A stretch of 64,000 nt of DNA from Porticoccaceae bacterium (GTDB lineage Bacteria > Pseudomonadota > Gammaproteobacteria > Pseudomonadales > Porticoccaceae). How positions within the stretch are numbered: position 1 is the stretch's first letter; each line of letters begins with the position of its first letter. Made by a program: the position numbers and the translations under genes. The DNA lies in contig JAJFKC010000007.1 in assembly GCA_021773435.1 (NCBI GenBank), positions 124,001 through 188,000 of the forward strand. The letters are read 5' to 3'. Positions 8,313 through 18,636 of this stretch are shown here, in pieces. The notes under the pieces were generated by a model. That model did no database searches. It was given only the letters and a program-made list of their open reading frames with translations, and had not been told where the DNA came from.

Positions 8313-10517
8313 ATGTTATTTGGCCGCCATCGCAAAAACCCCATCAAGATCGCCGACAAAAAAGTCGTCGACTGGACCTATTCCACCTGCGGTTATTGCT
8401 CCACCGGTTGCGCTATCGAGGTCGGTAAAAATGCTGAGGGCCAGGCGGTTGCCTCGCGCGGTGTCGGTGGTGCCGATGTAAATCGCGGCAAACTCTGTTT
8501 AAAAGGTATGTATAGCCACGAGCTGTTTAATTCTGATGGCCGGGGCGAAACACCCCTGCTACGAGAACACATTGGCGAAGACTTTAAACCGACCAACTGG
8601 GACGGGGCTCTCGGCCATATGGCCGGAGAGATCAAACGCATTCAAAGCAGTTACGGCGACGACGCCTTTGCGATTGTTTCCACCGGGCAATTACTCACCG
8701 AAGAATTTTATACCCTCGGTAAAGTCGCGCGAGGTTTAATCGGCACTAACAACTACGACGGCAATACCACTCTATGCATGGCCTCGGCGGTATCCGGCTA
8801 CAAGCGCTCCTTTGGCTCTGACGGCCCACCCGGTTGCTATGAGGATTTCGAGCACACCGAGTGTCTGATGGCCTGGGGTTCTAACCTGCCCGAGCAACAC
8901 CCCATTATTTACTGGCGTTTAAAAGAAGCCCTGGAAAAACGCAAATTTCCTCTTATTGTGATTGATCCCCGTGTCACCATGATCGCCCAGTTTGCCGATA
9001 TTCATCTGCCCATAAAGCCCGGCACCGACATCGTTTTACAAAACGCCCTGATGCATGTTATTTTTGACGAAGGCCTGGAAGATACTGAATACATAGAAGC
9101 TAACACGGTCGGACTGGAAGCCCTTAAAGCCGAGGTAGCCAACTACGACCCCGCCACCGCCTATAAAATATGCGGTATCGACGAAGACACTATTCGTCAC
9201 GTGGCCCGGCTTTATGCCAAAGCCCCCGCCGCGATGCATATCTGGACCATGGGCATTAACCAGAGCACCCACGGCTCCGATGGCGTGGTGGGCCTTAATA
9301 ACCTGAGTTTAATTACTGGCAATATTGGCAAGCCCGGTGGTACCTCGTTATCGATTACCGGCCAGTGCAACGCCATGGGTACGCGCGAGTGGTCATCCTG
9401 TTCCGGCCTGCCCGGTTATCGCCAACTGGAAAACCCGGAGCACCGTGAAGAAATCGGCAAGTTCTGGAATGTTGACCCGGAATTTTTTCCCAAAAAACGC
9501 GGGCTTTGCCAGACCGATATTTTCCCCGGCATTGAAACCGGGCAAATTAAAGGATTATGGCTGGTGGCCACCAACCCCCTGACCTCCATGCCCAACACTC
9601 CGCGCATGCGCAAAACCCTGGAAAAGCTGGAATTTCTGGTGGTGCAGGATGCCTACGCCGATATGGAGACCAATCAATACGCTCACCTGTATTTGCCCGC
9701 AGCGATCTGGGCTGAAAAAGAAGGCACCTTCACCAACACCGAGCGTCGGGTCAATATGGTTCGCCAGGTGATACAACCAAAAAACGACTGTAAATCAGAT
9801 CTGGATATTTTTAACGACCTGGCTACTCGCCTGAACCCGGAAAATAACATTACTTTCCCGGAAAAACCGGCCGATGTATTCGAAGAAATGCGCGAACTTT
9901 CGAAAGGTAATCTGAATGACATTTCGGGTATGGATCACGAGCTCATCGAGAGCAGTCGCGGCATTCAATGGCCCTACACTGCCGAGCAGCGCAACAACCA
10001 TGAGGCACCATTACCCGGCGGCAAGCGACTCTATACCCAAGCCGCCACCTTTCGCCACGCCGATGGCCGGGCCAAATTAATTCCCCTACCCTTTATCGAC
10101 AACAACGAAAAGCCCGACGAGAAATTCCCCTTCTGGCTCAATAACGGTCGCCTGGTTGAACACTTCCACACCCGTACCCGCACCGGAAAAGTCGGCAACA
10201 ACAACAAGTTCAGCCCCATTCCCTTTATGGAAATCAATCCCGATGCCGCTGCCGAGATCGGCGTGCAGCATCAGCAATATGTGCGCTGCGTGTCTAAACG
10301 TGGCGACGCTGTGGTCATGGCCATGCTGACCCAGCGCGTACCCAGGGATATGGTGTTTATTCCTTTCCATTTTTTTGATTGCGTCAACCGCCTGACCCTG
10401 GGGCTACTCGACCCCCACTCCCGACAACCGGCATTTAAACAATCTGCCGTGCGCATCGAGCTTATCGAAGATCAGGAAAGCGCAGCGCGAATAAATCGGG
10501 AGCTAAGAACTTACTAA
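8313..10517 (+). CDS. nasA: assimilatory nitrate reductase catalytic subunit (molybdopterin, [4Fe-4S])
   Basis: A 734-residue molybdopterin oxidoreductase of the NasA/NarB group. The N-terminal [4Fe-4S] ligands are C26, C29, C33 and C62. The TLCMASAV motif supplies the likely molybdenum ligand C155. No twin-arginine signal is present, so the enzyme should be cytoplasmic. Many proteobacterial NasA proteins are about 900 residues and end in a BFD-type [2Fe-2S] domain; this one stops after the molybdopterin-binding C-terminal domain. Its electron donor is therefore probably the next gene product, whose ATG overlaps the nasA stop (TAATG). Confidence 0.93.
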   Translation: MLFGRHRKNPIKIADKKVVDWTYSTCGYCSTGCAIEVGKNAEGQAVASRGVGGADVNRGKLCLKGMYSHELFNSDGRGETPLLREHIGEDFKPTNWDGALGHMAGEIKRIQSSYGDDAFAIVSTGQLLTEEFYTLGKVARGLIGTNNYDGNTTLCMASAVSGYKRSFGSDGPPGCYEDFEHTECLMAWGSNLPEQHPIIYWRLKEALEKRKFPLIVIDPRVTMIAQFADIHLPIKPGTDIVLQNALMHVIFDEGLEDTEYIEANTVGLEALKAEVANYDPATAYKICGIDEDTIRHVARLYAKAPAAMHIWTMGINQSTHGSDGVVGLNNLSLITGNIGKPGGTSLSITGQCNAMGTREWSSCSGLPGYRQLENPEHREEIGKFWNVDPEFFPKKRGLCQTDIFPGIETGQIKGLWLVATNPLTSMPNTPRMRKTLEKLEFLVVQDAYADMETNQYAHLYLPAAIWAEKEGTFTNTERRVNMVRQVIQPKNDCKSDLDIFNDLATRLNPENNITFPEKPADVFEEMRELSKGNLNDISGMDHELIESSRGIQWPYTAEQRNNHEAPLPGGKRLYTQAATFRHADGRAKLIPLPFIDNNEKPDEKFPFWLNNGRLVEHFHTRTRTGKVGNNNKFSPIPFMEINPDAAAEIGVQHQQYVRCVSKRGDAVVMAMLTQRVPRDMVFIPFHFFDCVNRLTLGLLDPHSRQPAFKQSAVRIELIEDQESAARINRELRTY

Positions 10518-12535
10518 TGAACGAGACCCAAACCCACATCCAAACCCAGGAAGATTCTAAACCGCTTATTTTTGAGGTGCGTAGCGACGAGCCTGCTCAT
10601 GCTTTTTTGTGGGATGCCGTTCCCGAAGAATCAGCGGAGCCTTCTAGTAACTGCCACGGCAACTTAATCGATCTGGTCAATGAAACTAGCGAACTGTACG
10701 GTGAAAGCCTAAATATTAATGGCAACGATGCGATTGGCGACAATCCCAACCGCTACAAACAGCACGGCTTTTTCTTTAATGCCGACAATTGCATCGGTTG
10801 CCATGCCTGCGAAACCGCCTGTAGCGAGAAGAATGACAACCCGGCCCACATCGCCTTTCGCTCCGTCGGCTATGTTGAGGGCGGCACCTACCCGGATTAC
10901 CAACGCATTAATATCTCCATGGCCTGTAACCACTGCGACGATCCGGTTTGCTTAAAAGGCTGCCCCACCCGTGCCTACACCAAGTTCGCCGAGTACGGTG
11001 CGGTGCTGCAAGACCCCGATATTTGCTTTGGCTGTGGCTACTGCACCTGGGTGTGCCCCTACAACGCACCCCAGCTAGACCCGGTAAAAGGCGAAGTCAC
11101 AAAATGCAATATGTGTGTGGACAGGCTCGAAGTAGGCCTAAAACCCGCTTGCGTTTCCGCCTGTGTCGGCAACGCTCTGGATTTTGGCGTGGTGGAAAAC
11201 ATTCCCGAAAATCGCATTGAAGCCAAAACTGAAATCCCCGGCTTTCCCTCCACCGATATCACCCAGCCCAATATTCGTTTTCAGCAAACCCGCAGTACCC
11301 AGCGCGAAATGACGCGGCCCGATGGTATGCCAGTGAAATACCACAAAGATGATAAAGCGGGACACTTTAAACCCGAAGTCGATAGAAAACTCGGCAACAA
11401 AAAACAGTGGAACTGGCGCAAGCTGCTCACCTCCCACGAGAGTGCTCATGTCATATTTACGCTGTCCACGCAGGCAGTACTCGGCGCTTTTCTGTTGATG
11501 AGTAGTGCCCTGTTATTACCAAAGAGTACTTTAGCTGCGCTGCAAGCACCGATTGTCTCGTTGCCTATGCTTGCGGTAATGATTCCCTTGATCAGTTTCG
11601 GTCTATTCAAGTTGAATATGCACCTGGGTAAACCCCACCGCTTTTATCGGGGCTTTAATAATTTACGCTGGTCCCCCTTAAGCCGAGAGATCGCCGGGGT
11701 TTCGGGCTTTTACACCTTCCTGCTGGGTTTTGCTTTATTCGCTCTGCTAGACGCATGGCTCGATATTGGCATTACGAGTTGGCTGAAAAACCTGTGCGCG
11801 GGCCTGGCTAGCCTCAGTGGTTTAATCGGCCTCTACTACATGTATCGCATCTATCGCATTAAAGCGCGACCATTCTGGGATCACTGGCAAACCGCTACTG
11901 CCTTTGTCGGCAACACCCTAAGCATTGGCGCATTACTCACCGCGCTGGTAGCTCTGCCAGCATTGCTAATCAGCGGCGAATCAAATCCGGTCAACACTCT
12001 AAGTATGAGCCTCGCCCTACTCGCTCTGGCTGGGTTAAGTCTTGAAGCTGTCGGCCACGTTTGCCATGGCCGCGCTATGAATAAACTCGGCAACGAGGGT
12101 GCCGCCTCCTGGTACCTACAAATTACTCGCTATGGTTATCCCTGGTTAATACGCAATGCCCTGTTAGCGATCAGCATCTTGGTAGCGGGCGGCATTGCCT
12201 TACTGACCTCGATCAATGCCATCGAAGGAGGGACCGCCCTGGTCCTGTGGGGCACATTAACCGCCCTCACACTAGTCACGGCCACTATCAGTCGCTCGCT
12301 GTTTTTCGTACTGGTTATTCCCACCACCATGCCCGGGGCCTTCTTCTGGAAAAACCAGGACTTTGTCGATCATGCCCGGGAAACCGATTTGGTTGATATG
12401 GAACAGGTGGGCGTCGTGCGTGAACAACACGGCAAATTTAAAATAGATGAATTAATCGACACCATTAAAACCACCAAGCCCAAAGAAATGCTTTCTCATA
12501 TTAAAGAGATTGTGGTGTGGAAGAAGTTGCCATGA
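10517..12535 (+). CDS. fused DmsB-like ferredoxin and DmsC-like membrane anchor
   Basis: A 672-residue fusion. Residues about 85-235 are a DmsB/NrfC-type ferredoxin with sixteen Cys in four cluster motifs (CIGCHACETAC; CNHCDDPVCLKGC; CFGCGYCTWVC; CNMC...CVSAC). Residues about 305-645 hold about eight membrane helices and the DmsC signature HLGKPHRFYRGFNNL followed by SPLSREI. In DMSO reductase these parts are separate proteins that carry electrons from quinol to the molybdoenzyme. Here they most likely form the quinol dehydrogenase for NasA. The first ~80 residues are acidic and unrecognised. Last gene of the operon. Confidence 0.9.
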   Translation: MNETQTHIQTQEDSKPLIFEVRSDEPAHAFLWDAVPEESAEPSSNCHGNLIDLVNETSELYGESLNINGNDAIGDNPNRYKQHGFFFNADNCIGCHACETACSEKNDNPAHIAFRSVGYVEGGTYPDYQRINISMACNHCDDPVCLKGCPTRAYTKFAEYGAVLQDPDICFGCGYCTWVCPYNAPQLDPVKGEVTKCNMCVDRLEVGLKPACVSACVGNALDFGVVENIPENRIEAKTEIPGFPSTDITQPNIRFQQTRSTQREMTRPDGMPVKYHKDDKAGHFKPEVDRKLGNKKQWNWRKLLTSHESAHVIFTLSTQAVLGAFLLMSSALLLPKSTLAALQAPIVSLPMLAVMIPLISFGLFKLNMHLGKPHRFYRGFNNLRWSPLSREIAGVSGFYTFLLGFALFALLDAWLDIGITSWLKNLCAGLASLSGLIGLYYMYRIYRIKARPFWDHWQTATAFVGNTLSIGALLTALVALPALLISGESNPVNTLSMSLALLALAGLSLEAVGHVCHGRAMNKLGNEGAASWYLQITRYGYPWLIRNALLAISILVAGGIALLTSINAIEGGTALVLWGTLTALTLVTATISRSLFFVLVIPTTMPGAFFWKNQDFVDHARETDLVDMEQVGVVREQHGKFKIDELIDTIKTTKPKEMLSHIKEIVVWKKLP

Positions 12536-12792
12536 CAGGTTCAGTCATTAATCATTGCCATGTAAAGTAAAAAAAGTTGCTTATTGCTTTGTAAGGAATA
12601 GTTGGGGAAAAGCACTTCCTGAGGCCTCGGCTCCCACATTCCACGTTCCATATTCCATATTGTTGAGAATATAAAAGGGCGATTGTAGTGGTGATATTGA
12701 ACCCACCCTGACTTTATGTTTAGAACTCGCGACACCCTGTCTCTTCCTTGGCCATGTCGCATCTGAAAGTGCGATTCCATTTTTAATCTACA

Positions 12793-15700
12793 CTAGGCTT
12801 TGTCAAATGCCACATCCCTTGTCTTATTAGCCCGGTGATCTTTGCCAAGAATAAGATAAAAAGAAGGAACCACGAACAGAGTAAATAGTGTTCCGATACC
12901 CAGACCACTGGCGATGACCAGGCCAATATCGAAACGACTCACCGCCCCTGGACCAGTTGCAGTGAGTAGCGGAATCATCGCCATGATCATCGCCATCGTC
13001 GTCATCAGGATAGGTCTCAGCCGAATCGCGGCAGCTTGCTCCAGCGCCTCTCTTTTTTCCAGAGCTTTGCTAATTTGTAGCTCGTTTGCGAACTGTACTA
13101 TGAGAATACCGTTTTTCGATATCAAACCAATCAGCGTGATAAACCCCACCTGGGTATAAATATTCATGGTCGCCGCGCCCAACATAATAAACGCCAGCGC
13201 ACTGGCTATAGAGAGCGGAACGGAAATCAAGATGATCAAGGGGTCACGCCAACTTTCAAACTGGGCAGCTAACACCAGATAAATCACCAGCAGCGACATA
13301 AAGAAAGTGGGCAACAGTGCTCCGCTTTGTTGCTTAAATTGCCGGGATGGCCCAGTGTAGTCCCAGTGGTAGCCACGAGGAAAGGTCTCGTCGGCCTGTG
13401 CTTCCAGATATGCCAGGGCATCGCCGATAGTATTGGGCGGAATCATCAAACCTTGCACAGTTAAACTATTCAGCTGTTGAAACTGTGTACGCTTGCTGGG
13501 TTCGACAGATTTCTCAACACGCACCAATGCTGATAGCGGCACCTGAGCACCATTTGCTGTTTTAAGGTAATAGTTATCTAGCTTATCCATGTTCAGCCGA
13601 GAACTATCATCGACCTGTGGAATTACCTTGTAGCTTCGACCTGCCAGGCTGAAACGATTGCTATCGTCCTCTCCAAGAAAGGACGATAGATCGCGGCCAA
13701 GCTCCTGCATCGAGATTCCTAAGTCAGCGGCAAGGTTGCGGTCAATAACCAGCGTGCCTTTGGGGCGCGAGAATTTACTGTCTTTTTGCAGAAACGCAAA
13801 GATCCCGCTGCTCATGGCATTACCAATCAGTTGGTCGGCAACTGCATCAAGTTCGGCGTATCCTGCATCTGAAGTGATGACAAATTGAATGGGTAAGCCG
13901 CCACCGGTACCAGGTAGGCTTGGGCGAGCAAAAATTACGGTTTCTACACCCGCTAGCGTACTAACTTTGCGCTGCAGATCCGCATGCACTTCAAACTGAG
14001 AGCGCTCTCTCTCGGCGGTGGAGTTCATGGCAAAACCACCAAATATGACGTTAGGCTGATCCTGAAAACCAACGGTAATAAAGCTGTGGTGATACTCGTC
14101 CTCGAAGCTCTCGAAAATATCGACCAGCTCGCGGGTATAGGTATTGCTGTAATCAAGCGTTGCGGTTTGTGGCCCGGTCGCCATATAAAAAACAATGCTT
14201 TGATCTTCGTCCGGCGCAAGTTGCTTTTGTGAAAGCGCGAACATGAGATAAAGACTGGCGAGAACCAACACCGAAAACAGCATAATGGCAGAGGGATATT
14301 CGAGCACCCAATGCAGCGCTTTGCGATAGCGGCTCGCCAGCATTCCAAAAAGATGTTCAACCAATTTTTCAAATCGGCTTTCGGATTCTTTGCTTCTTAA
14401 CACGCGGGAGGCCAACATCGGCGCTAACGTCAGCGCCACCACCCCGGACACCAATACTGCAGTGGCGAGTGAATACGCAAATTCAGTGAACAGTGTGCCG
14501 ACCAGGCCGCCGAGAAAACCGATGGGGGCATAAACAGCAATGAGAGTGGTCGTCATGGCTATAATCGGTAAGCCCAGCTCGCGAGCGCCTAGCAGCGCAG
14601 CGCGATAAGGCGTTTCTCCCAACTCGATATGTCGGTGCACGTTTTCAACCACAACAATGGAGTCATCCACCACCAAACCAATGGCGAGCACCATCGCCAA
14701 TAATGTCATTAAATTTAGTGAATAGCCGAGCGCCAACATCAATAGCGCTGCGCCAACCAAAGACAGCGGCACACTGACGGCTGGCAGCAAAGCCGCCCGA
14801 AGGGAGCCTAAAGACAGAAGAATAACCAGCAGGACAATGACAACCGCCTGCCCGAGGCCAACAACAACTTCGTTAATGGATTCCTCGATAAATTTACTGC
14901 CATCAAAGGGCAAGTCGGCTATTAGCCCTTGCGGCATATCTTCAACGATCTCGTCATATGCCTCGCGTACGGCTCGGGCAACGGTTAATGGATTCGCTCC
15001 GGGCGCTTGCTCTATAGCGATAAACACCGCTTTTAAACCCTGAAATAAATTCAAGGTGTCGTAATCTTCGGAGCCTAACTCAACACGGGCAACATCTTCG
15101 AGGCGCGTCAAAATGCCATTTTTCTGGCTGACTACCAACTTTTTAAAATCCTCTGCGTTGCCGATATCAGTGGTGGCAGCAAGATCTACAGCAAAGTATT
15201 CGCCTTTTGTCCCACCCACTCCGGACAAATAATTATTGTTCTGGAGCATTGTCGTAATCTGGCCCGCGGTAATATTCAGCGCCGCCATTCTTTCCGGGTC
15301 TAACCATATACGCATGGCAAAGGTTTTATTACCAAACGGAATCGCTCTACTGACACCGGGCACGGTTTGAAATTTGGGCTGCACCACCCTGACCAGATAA
15401 TCGTAAATCTGAGAAGGCGTGAGTGATTCACTGGAAAAGGATATATACATCAGTGCCGTGTTACCGCCGGTCCTGGAGCTAATAACTGGGTCATCAACAT
15501 CGGCTGGTAGCACATTGCGCTTGCTGCCCACCTTGGATTGAATCTCGGACACCGCCGCACTGGGGTCAAAGTTGAGCCGCATGTGGGCCTGAATAACCGA
15601 GCGACCCTGACTACTGATGGAGGAGATATAATCTATACCATCTGCTTCTGAGATAGCCTGCTGCAATGGCGTGGTAATAAAGCCCTTCACTAGCTCGCTG

Positions 15701-15867
15701 CTAGCGCCGGGATAGGTAGTAGTAACCGTAATAACGGTATCTTTGGTTTCGGGAAACTGACGCACCTCCAATGAAGTAAGTGCCCGTAAACCCAGCACCA
15801 TAATCAGCAGGCTGATCACCGAAGCCAACACCGGACGTCGGATAAAAATATCCGTGAAGTTCACCAC
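12793..15867 (-). CDS. RND multidrug efflux permease (HAE1/AcrB type)
   Basis: A 1024-residue inner-membrane proton-drug antiporter of full family length. It shows the start of AcrB-like pumps (FTDIFIRRPVLA), twelve membrane segments in the usual 1+5+1+5 layout and the proton-relay DD in GLVVDDSIVVVENV. The periplasmic porter regions are intact. It overlaps the adaptor gene by 7 bases. No outer-membrane channel gene is present, so a TolC-like protein encoded elsewhere would be needed. Substrate unknown. Confidence 0.94.
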   Translation of the reverse strand: MVNFTDIFIRRPVLASVISLLIMVLGLRALTSLEVRQFPETKDTVITVTTTYPGASSELVKGFITTPLQQAISEADGIDYISSISSQGRSVIQAHMRLNFDPSAAVSEIQSKVGSKRNVLPADVDDPVISSRTGGNTALMYISFSSESLTPSQIYDYLVRVVQPKFQTVPGVSRAIPFGNKTFAMRIWLDPERMAALNITAGQITTMLQNNNYLSGVGGTKGEYFAVDLAATTDIGNAEDFKKLVVSQKNGILTRLEDVARVELGSEDYDTLNLFQGLKAVFIAIEQAPGANPLTVARAVREAYDEIVEDMPQGLIADLPFDGSKFIEESINEVVVGLGQAVVIVLLVILLSLGSLRAALLPAVSVPLSLVGAALLMLALGYSLNLMTLLAMVLAIGLVVDDSIVVVENVHRHIELGETPYRAALLGARELGLPIIAMTTTLIAVYAPIGFLGGLVGTLFTEFAYSLATAVLVSGVVALTLAPMLASRVLRSKESESRFEKLVEHLFGMLASRYRKALHWVLEYPSAIMLFSVLVLASLYLMFALSQKQLAPDEDQSIVFYMATGPQTATLDYSNTYTRELVDIFESFEDEYHHSFITVGFQDQPNVIFGGFAMNSTAERERSQFEVHADLQRKVSTLAGVETVIFARPSLPGTGGGLPIQFVITSDAGYAELDAVADQLIGNAMSSGIFAFLQKDSKFSRPKGTLVIDRNLAADLGISMQELGRDLSSFLGEDDSNRFSLAGRSYKVIPQVDDSSRLNMDKLDNYYLKTANGAQVPLSALVRVEKSVEPSKRTQFQQLNSLTVQGLMIPPNTIGDALAYLEAQADETFPRGYHWDYTGPSRQFKQQSGALLPTFFMSLLVIYLVLAAQFESWRDPLIILISVPLSIASALAFIMLGAATMNIYTQVGFITLIGLISKNGILIVQFANELQISKALEKREALEQAAAIRLRPILMTTMAMIMAMIPLLTATGPGAVSRFDIGLVIASGLGIGTLFTLFVVPSFYLILGKDHRANKTRDVAFDKA

Positions 15868-16967
15868 TGGTCTCCATCAACGTTGGGTCTTTCTCCAGGA
15901 GCAGGCTTGTCGTCTAGCAATACCGGAATACCATTCCTCAATTTCACCTGGCCTGCACTCACAACTGTTTGTCCAGCCTCTAAACCCTCGCTAATTTCGA
16001 CGCGGCCTTCCCGAGATTGACCAACCGTAACCTGCTGTCTTTCGACTCGATAACCGGTTTCGTTTTCGATAATTAAAAAAACCGAGTCGCCATAGGTGTT
16101 AAAGGTAATAGCGGTATCTGGCAAGGTCAGCACGTTTTTCATTTCCCCTAGACGAACGACCACCCGGACAAACATGCCGGGTCTCAGCAAACCTTCCATA
16201 TTGCTTAGTGTTGCTCTCAGATTCACATTGCGCGTTGCGATATCAATACCAGGGTTGAGGGCATTTACCACGCCCTTGAAACGCTGGTCAGGGTAAGCTT
16301 GAACATAAATATCGATGCTTTGGCCAGGCGCAAGCTGGGCCAAATAACGTTCCGGTAAGGCAAAATCTGCGTACAGGGATTCTATCATTTGCAGCGGCAC
16401 CATTGCCGTACCTGCGGAGAGATATTGACCAACATCAACGCGACGAATACCCAGCTTCCCGGAAAAAGGGGCACGGATTTTCTTTTTCTCAATAAGGGTT
16501 TTCTGTAGCTGTAAAGACGCCTCGGCCTGCGCCAGTAAGGCTTTGGTTTCATCATAATTGGATTTCGATACAAAGGACGTGCTGACCAGCTTCTCTGCCC
16601 GTTTATATTTAATATTTGCTAAGCCGCAGGCGGCTTCCAGCCGTTTCAATTCGGCCTGTTCAGTAGCTATATCCAGTTCAATTAGAAGCTGTCCTGCTTC
16701 AACGCTTTGCCCCGACTGGAAGTGAATGTTTGTTACCTTTCCGGATAACTCATTACTCACGTCGATGCCTTTGACAGCCACCAAACTGCCTACCGATGCA
16801 TGGAAGGGTTGCCATTTTTCACTAGCCACTTTAGTGATGGCAACCGTGGGCGGCGGAGGCGGCTGATGGCTTTCCTGTGCCTCTTTGATTTGCATAAATC
16901 GCCAGGCGAACAAAGCACCGAACAACAAAATAGTGAGCGAGCCAATTAACAACAGGCGTTTAATCAT
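15861..16967 (-). CDS. RND efflux periplasmic adaptor (membrane fusion protein)
   Basis: Links the RND permease to an outer-membrane channel. The ATG at 16967 is preferred (GGGAGAG lies 10 bases upstream; a hydrophobic anchor starts directly after MIKR), giving 368 residues; an in-frame ATG at 17051 would add 28 uncharacteristic residues. The protein has an N-terminal signal anchor, a lipoyl half-motif around LSGKVTNIHFQSGQSV, an alpha-hairpin rich in Ala/Lys/Glu and the second half-motif APFSGKLGIRRVDVGQYL, then beta-barrel and membrane-proximal domains. First gene of the efflux operon. Strand and position place it apart from any visible regulator. Confidence 0.93.
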   Translation of the reverse strand: MIKRLLLIGSLTILLFGALFAWRFMQIKEAQESHQPPPPPTVAITKVASEKWQPFHASVGSLVAVKGIDVSNELSGKVTNIHFQSGQSVEAGQLLIELDIATEQAELKRLEAACGLANIKYKRAEKLVSTSFVSKSNYDETKALLAQAEASLQLQKTLIEKKKIRAPFSGKLGIRRVDVGQYLSAGTAMVPLQMIESLYADFALPERYLAQLAPGQSIDIYVQAYPDQRFKGVVNALNPGIDIATRNVNLRATLSNMEGLLRPGMFVRVVVRLGEMKNVLTLPDTAITFNTYGDSVFLIIENETGYRVERQQVTVGQSREGRVEISEGLEAGQTVVSAGQVKLRNGIPVLLDDKPAPGERPNVDGDQW

Positions 16968-17169
16968 GGTGTTTAACTCTCCCACAGCGGGTATTAAATA
17001 CTCGCCGGCCGACATTATTTCTTCAGGAATATCTGTTTTTCTTCGATACAATATAAGTCGCGTTATGGTTTAGCACAACTAGTTACCGGGCGGGTCAGCT
17101 TTTAACCGATCTGGTTTCAATCCTATTTGCTTATCGAAACTTAGATAAGCGAGCTCTGACAATGGCCTT

Positions 17170-18606
17170 CTATTTAATCAGCCTTGTTTCTGGGTAAGCC
17201 GCGTGCCACCCAAACCAGAAGGCTCGATGATAAGGCAGACGTTTTAGGGATTGTCCCGTGGTCGATATCAGTGATTGCTCCGTCACTCGCCAATGACCAC
17301 CATTTGCATCTGTTACGGTATCTAAGCCGTCATACGCTACAAAATTAATTCGCTCTGGGTCGTAGACTCGATTGGCACCCGACTTATCAGTTAATACAAC
17401 AAATTTCTGTTGGCCGATGGCATCACTAAATACCGGATTTTTGTTTAAATACTCCGTATCAATAGCCAACTGCTCACCGGGAGCCGCAAAGAATCGCAGG
17501 GCCAGCACTTCACGCTTATTGCTTAGGCGCTTGTCCTGAAAGGGTGTATTAAACATCAGACGGTCGGTGGCAAAGTATTCCTGATAGGCCGCACCTTCAC
17601 CATAGTCGCGGCGATGACCAGTATTGAGGGAAAGCACCAATGTGTCGGGATGTCGACGCCGCCATTCCCTCCAGGTGGTAGTCACCACACCTATATGTTC
17701 AAGGGCGATACCTTGCCCGGCAAGGGGGCCGAGCACTGGCTCACCGCGTACAGTACTCCACAGCGATTGCGTGGCCTTGTCATACATAAGTTTATTAGAG
17801 CGATACAAAAATCCGCTGGTGCCTAATTGATGGGCCACACCTTTATGTTCGGTTTTATAAATAATTACGGTGCCACATAAAGTGCAATAAACACCGGCGA
17901 TAGCCTGTTCATCATCGCCTTTACCAAAGGTATCAATAAACATTTCGTGCCAGGCCAGAATACGCTTGGGGTAGGCCCGAACATCACCGTTGACCTCTAC
18001 CCCAAAAACAATATTGTCGTCATCGAGATAAGCGGCTTCTGAGGCTTCAATCATTTCTGGCTGACGAAGTGGTGGGATGCCGTCCTGGGCAACGCCACCC
18101 CAGGCGATTTCGTCCAGCCGTATTTGCGCAGAAGCCTGGCGGCCACGAAAGTACTGCTCAAATCGCGGATCGACAAGGCCATATAGTGCCGCTTTAAAGT
18201 CACCGTAGTCTGCTAAATGAGAATCAGGTAACTGGTTTGCCGGCTGGTTCCATAACCATTGGTACCAGCCGCTCACGCCCTGAATTTGATCCTGACCAGT
18301 TTTTTCAACCAGCATCGCGGTCAGATTGCTTCGCACAAATACCGACGAGGAATAGTTTATGGTCTCCAGGACCATCGGAATAAAGACTGACGACCAGTTT
18401 TTATTTAACTTCTCAAAAAAGCTCTGTGCGTAGGCTGAATCCTGATTTTGCAGCAGCTCGATAAACTCTTCATATTTAATAAGCTCCGTCTCCTCTACTC
18501 TGGAATTCTCCGGGCCGGCCGCTACAATCAAACTTACAAACATAGTAGTGCCAAAAAAAATGATCGCTAACATTCGGACAAAACCATTTTGATGTTTATG
18601 CATCAT
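17170..18606 (-). CDS. DUF3179-domain exported protein
   Basis: A 478-residue protein with an N-terminal hydrophobic segment (residues about 10-28) that looks like a signal peptide or anchor. The C-terminal ~330 residues match DUF3179: GVEVNGDVRAYPKRIL, a CTLCGT motif and LGTSGFLYRSNKLMYD are characteristic. The CxxC pair suggests a metal or redox site, but the function is unknown. The N-terminal ~130 residues have no recognised domain. It follows the DUF1223 gene by 30 bases, and both products are exported, so they probably form one operon. Confidence 0.85.
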   Translation of the reverse strand: MMHKHQNGFVRMLAIIFFGTTMFVSLIVAAGPENSRVEETELIKYEEFIELLQNQDSAYAQSFFEKLNKNWSSVFIPMVLETINYSSSVFVRSNLTAMLVEKTGQDQIQGVSGWYQWLWNQPANQLPDSHLADYGDFKAALYGLVDPRFEQYFRGRQASAQIRLDEIAWGGVAQDGIPPLRQPEMIEASEAAYLDDDNIVFGVEVNGDVRAYPKRILAWHEMFIDTFGKGDDEQAIAGVYCTLCGTVIIYKTEHKGVAHQLGTSGFLYRSNKLMYDKATQSLWSTVRGEPVLGPLAGQGIALEHIGVVTTTWREWRRRHPDTLVLSLNTGHRRDYGEGAAYQEYFATDRLMFNTPFQDKRLSNKREVLALRFFAAPGEQLAIDTEYLNKNPVFSDAIGQQKFVVLTDKSGANRVYDPERINFVAYDGLDTVTDANGGHWRVTEQSLISTTGQSLKRLPYHRAFWFGWHAAYPETRLIK

Positions 18607-18636
18607 ATTGACCTTCCGCTTCGAATTTCTGTCGAT

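Noticed and set aside
12541-12780. 79-codon ORF between the nitrate operon and the RND pump
   Set aside because: No ribosome site, no recognisable motif, and it covers a convergent intergenic stretch with short ATTCCA-type repeats; probably chance.
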